Source: F1-120-MAGs238 sp964484185 (lineage in GTDB: Bacteria; Planctomycetota; Phycisphaerae; Phycisphaerales; UBA1924). Taken from it: DNA of 21,602 nucleotides. The position numbers and the translations under genes are program-made. The stretch is taken from positions 1 through 21,602 of the forward strand of contig CAZAEQ010000057.1 in NCBI GenBank assembly GCA_964484185.1. Direction: 5' to 3'. The notes under the pieces were generated by a model that ran no database searches, was not told where the DNA came from, and worked only from the letters and a program-made list of their open reading frames with translations. The first letter of the stretch is position 1, and each line of letters starts with the position of its first letter. Positions 19,979 through 21,602 of the stretch are shown in pieces.

Positions 19979-21013
19979 TCAGCAGCCGGTGGCGAACTGG
20001 TTGACAAAGTCGAGATAGTCAAAGAAGTCAATCACACCATCTTCGTTCCAGTCTGCGAGGATCGTGTTGGCGGAGAACGCTTCGACGAAGTCCAGGTAGT
20101 CAAACAGGTCGACTGCGCCATCGCAGTTGTAATCTGAGAGACAGACCTGCAGACTGGCATCCTGAGTCTTGACGCTGCCGCAGTCGTTCTCGATAGCGAG
20201 CGAGTAGACGCCGTTGTCAGCAGTGTGCACATCGTTGATATGCAGGTGATATGAATCTGCGCCGCTGATGACTGAGCCCCATGGGGTCGGGCCGTCGGTG
20301 AGGGGCTCTGTTCCCTTGAACCAGCGGTAGGTGAATGGGCCGACACCAGCATGGGCGACGTTGAATTCTGCAGTCACACCGTGGCAAGTCTGAACTGATG
20401 CGGGCTGGTTGCAGATGCTGACGCAATTGGGTCGGGCGATAACAGTGAGGTTGTCAAAGTCTGCCTGGTGTTCGATGCCGTTCTCGTGGGAGATGCGGAT
20501 CTGCAGGCGCTCGCCCATTCCGGCGTGTCCCGGAGGTGTGACGAACTGGAACGTGCGCTGGCTGAATGTGCCCGGAGCAGGCGGCGTATCGATCAAGGTA
20601 TCGATGATTGTCGTCGTGCCTGCGTAGAGCTGAATCCGCATGTCAGCCCATGGAGTTTCAAGACGCTGTCCGACCGCGATGGACAATTCGTAGGTCGTAT
20701 TGGGCGTCAGGTATGCGGGAAGAGACTGGATCATTACCCCATGGTCGCGACCGCCTGCGCAGCAGGAGACATAGCCGCAATTATTTCCTTCCACGACCAT
20801 TCCATCGGGATAGGTCTGCGGGCCGGGGTTAAATGCGCCAGAGTCGCCGGTGATAATCCAGCCCGGGATGAAGTAGGAGTATTCATTTTCTCCCAGCACC
20901 GGGTCTTCAAACCCCCGGTTGATCACTGTGACATCACATCCCGAAACCTGAGCAAATGCGGCAGCCTGAGCAAGCAAGCACGATGCGGCAAGGACGATAA
21001 GTTTATTTTCCAT
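19979..21013 (-). CDS. Secreted Ig-like protein with C-terminal GC-type dockerin-like domain
   Basis: The 344-residue protein has a signal peptide with a likely cleavage after AAAFA. The first half (about residues 25-185) is a beta-rich domain starting VTVINRGFEDP and ending FDNLTVIARPN, resembling carbohydrate-binding or DUF642-like jelly rolls. An Ig-like domain follows (about 190-285; FTYRWFKGTEPL, HTADNGVYSLAIEN). The end holds two calcium-binding dockerin-type repeats, DYNCDGAVDLFDYLDFVEAF and DWNEDGVIDFFDYLDFVNQF, closing with ATGC. The terminal Gly-Cys matches the 'GC-type dockerin' proteins common in Phycisphaerae, believed to be a surface-anchoring or sorting tag. Start at 21013: AAGGAG lies 7 nt upstream; a farther in-frame ATG at 21046 would spoil the signal peptide. 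The binding target is unknown. Confidence 0.85.
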   Translation of the reverse strand: MENKLIVLAASCLLAQAAAFAQVSGCDVTVINRGFEDPVLGENEYSYFIPGWIITGDSGAFNPGPQTYPDGMVVEGNNCGYVSCCAGGRDHGVMIQSLPAYLTPNTTYELSIAVGQRLETPWADMRIQLYAGTTTIIDTLIDTPPAPGTFSQRTFQFVTPPGHAGMGERLQIRISHENGIEHQADFDNLTVIARPNCVSICNQPASVQTCHGVTAEFNVAHAGVGPFTYRWFKGTEPLTDGPTPWGSVISGADSYHLHINDVHTADNGVYSLAIENDCGSVKTQDASLQVCLSDYNCDGAVDLFDYLDFVEAFSANTILADWNEDGVIDFFDYLDFVNQFATGC

Positions 21014-21020
21014 GACCCAG

Positions 21021-21026
21021 CTCCTT
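21021..21026 (-). promoter_or_regulatory. Shine-Dalgarno of the dockerin-like gene
   Basis: AAGGAG on the minus strand, 7 nt before the ATG at 21013. It selects this start over the in-frame ATG at 21046. Confidence 0.75.
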
Positions 21027-21336
21027 TTCTTTGGTGCACACCTCATGCAACCAGAGCATGATTTATGTGTGGAGGAGTGATAAGCCGAAGCAAAATTCCC
21101 TTATTTGAGGCGGCAGAGTTTGCGTTCAGGTAACGAATGGGATACGAATCGCGGCGGTGGTTTAAGTATCTGTTGTGCCGCAGCTGCAATGTTTCCAGAT
21201 AAGGCATTTTCTAGCCATCATTTGGGGAATTGCCACCTTCTCAGTTTTCCCAGGCAGTGTCCGGGGAATCGCGGCTCGCTGGTTCTTCATTGACGGCCTT
21301 CGGCACCATCGCCATTTGATTCCCGCTACATTGCCG

Positions 21337-21405
21337 GGTTCTTTGAGCCCCGATCTGTGCAGTCACTACATGCATCCGTCAATCTGGATCAACGCTTAAA
21401 GAACC
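21337..21405. repeat. Interrupted inverted repeat
   Basis: GGTTCTTT (21337-21344) and AAAGAACC (21398-21405) are perfect inverted repeats. The match extends inward across one mismatch (AGC against GCT), giving a 12-bp stem around about 45 nt. It could be a structured RNA, an attC-like cassette site or the trace of an insertion; the integron core motifs were not seen. Confidence 0.4.
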
Positions 21406-21524
21406 GCAAGCGTCAGCGCCCGGTTGAGAACTAAACTGCCTGCCGCCACTGAGTTCAAATACACTCGCAACCTGCATCAGCACTCATCGCTCAGCACGTA
21501 CCTTCGCGTAGGCACTTTTGTTCT

Positions 21525-21560
21525 GTACCGGACACATCGCGCACTATTTTTGTCCGGTAC
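21525..21560 (+). repeat. REP-like palindrome, right copy
   Basis: GTACCGGACA (21525-21534) and TGTCCGGTAC (21551-21560) form a perfect 10-bp inverted repeat with a 16-nt loop containing TCGCGC and ending in TTTT. The loop size and layout equal those of the copy at 234-265 read on the minus strand. Confidence 0.65.
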
Positions 21561-21602
21561 CACATTTTCCTGCAATTTCAATTGACCTTGTCCGTACAAC
21601 CA

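Larger units (their letters stand above)
21027..21602. other. Gene-poor right flank
   Basis: About 570 bp show no credible gene: the short open frames have no start signal or domain. The promoter of the dockerin-like gene should lie in the first 100 bases but no clear boxes were found. The region holds an interrupted inverted repeat (21337-21405), a REP-like palindrome (21525-21560) and further fragments of that motif, TGTCCGG at about 21256 and TTGTCCGTAC at 21588-21597. Confidence 0.6.

Noticed and set aside
21337..21405. Integron attC site
   Set aside because: A palindromic layout is present but the RYYYAAC/GTTRRRY core sites were not found and there is no integrase.
21422..21473. tRNA-like pairing GGTTG...CAACC with a TTCAAAT loop
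   Set aside because: Only about 52 nt between the arms, with no D-arm or anticodon arm and no CCA; too short for a tRNA.
1..21602. CRISPR array, rRNA genes, transposase or phage genes
   Set aside because: No regularly spaced repeats, no rRNA-like sequence and no transposase, integrase or phage motifs were seen on either strand.

Overview
The window is about 21.6 kb of GC-rich bacterial chromosome. It probably comes from a Phycisphaerae-type planctomycete. The evidence is: a secreted protein ending in two EF-hand/dockerin-like repeats and a terminal Gly-Cys; a planctomycete-style zinc ribbon (CPxC...CPEC); ankyrin proteins; many lipoproteins; and LolA-type carriers that imply a diderm envelope. 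The taxonomy is inference from protein style only; no rRNA or marker gene is present.

The core (about 1.1-19.0 kb) looks like a type II polyketide/fatty-acid-like pathway of the aryl polyene/xanthomonadin type. A tightly packed plus-strand operon (1171-8587) encodes an acyl carrier protein, a FabZ-like hotdog dehydratase, a LolA-like periplasmic carrier, a chorismatase (FkbO/Hyg5/XanB2 family, expected to release a hydroxybenzoate or dihydroxycyclohexadiene carboxylate from chorismate), an AMP-forming acyl ligase, an outer-membrane-type lipoprotein and an MMPL/RND exporter. An ankyrin-repeat protein follows. A UbiE-like methyltransferase is divergent on the left. In the middle, a minus-strand operon (12519-10468) holds two PlsC-type acyltransferases and an orphan Clp-N domain protein with a zinc ribbon. 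It diverges from a plus-strand set (12611-17748): an LpxL/HtrB-type acyltransferase, a fused ketosynthase-chain-length-factor-like protein, a DUF4823-type lipoprotein and a halogenase-like FAD oxidoreductase. A family 2 glycosyltransferase fused to DUF2062 lies convergent to these.

Working model (inference): the chorismatase makes an aryl acid; the ligase loads it on the carrier protein; the fused KS-CLF and the dehydratase extend it into a conjugated polyene; the methyltransferase and FAD enzyme tailor it; the acyltransferases and glycosyltransferase attach it to a lipid or sugar; and the MMPL pump, LolA-like protein and lipoprotein move the product to the outer membrane. A ketoreductase, a phosphopantetheinyl transferase and a thioesterase were not found here and would have to be encoded elsewhere.

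The right end carries a secreted ankyrin protein and the Ig-like/dockerin-like secreted protein, separated by a strong hairpin. Both window ends are gene-poor and carry a REP-like palindrome (arms ACCGGACA/TGTCCGGT around a 16-nt loop), in opposite orientations at the two ends. No rRNA, tRNA, CRISPR array, integrase or transposase gene was recognised.
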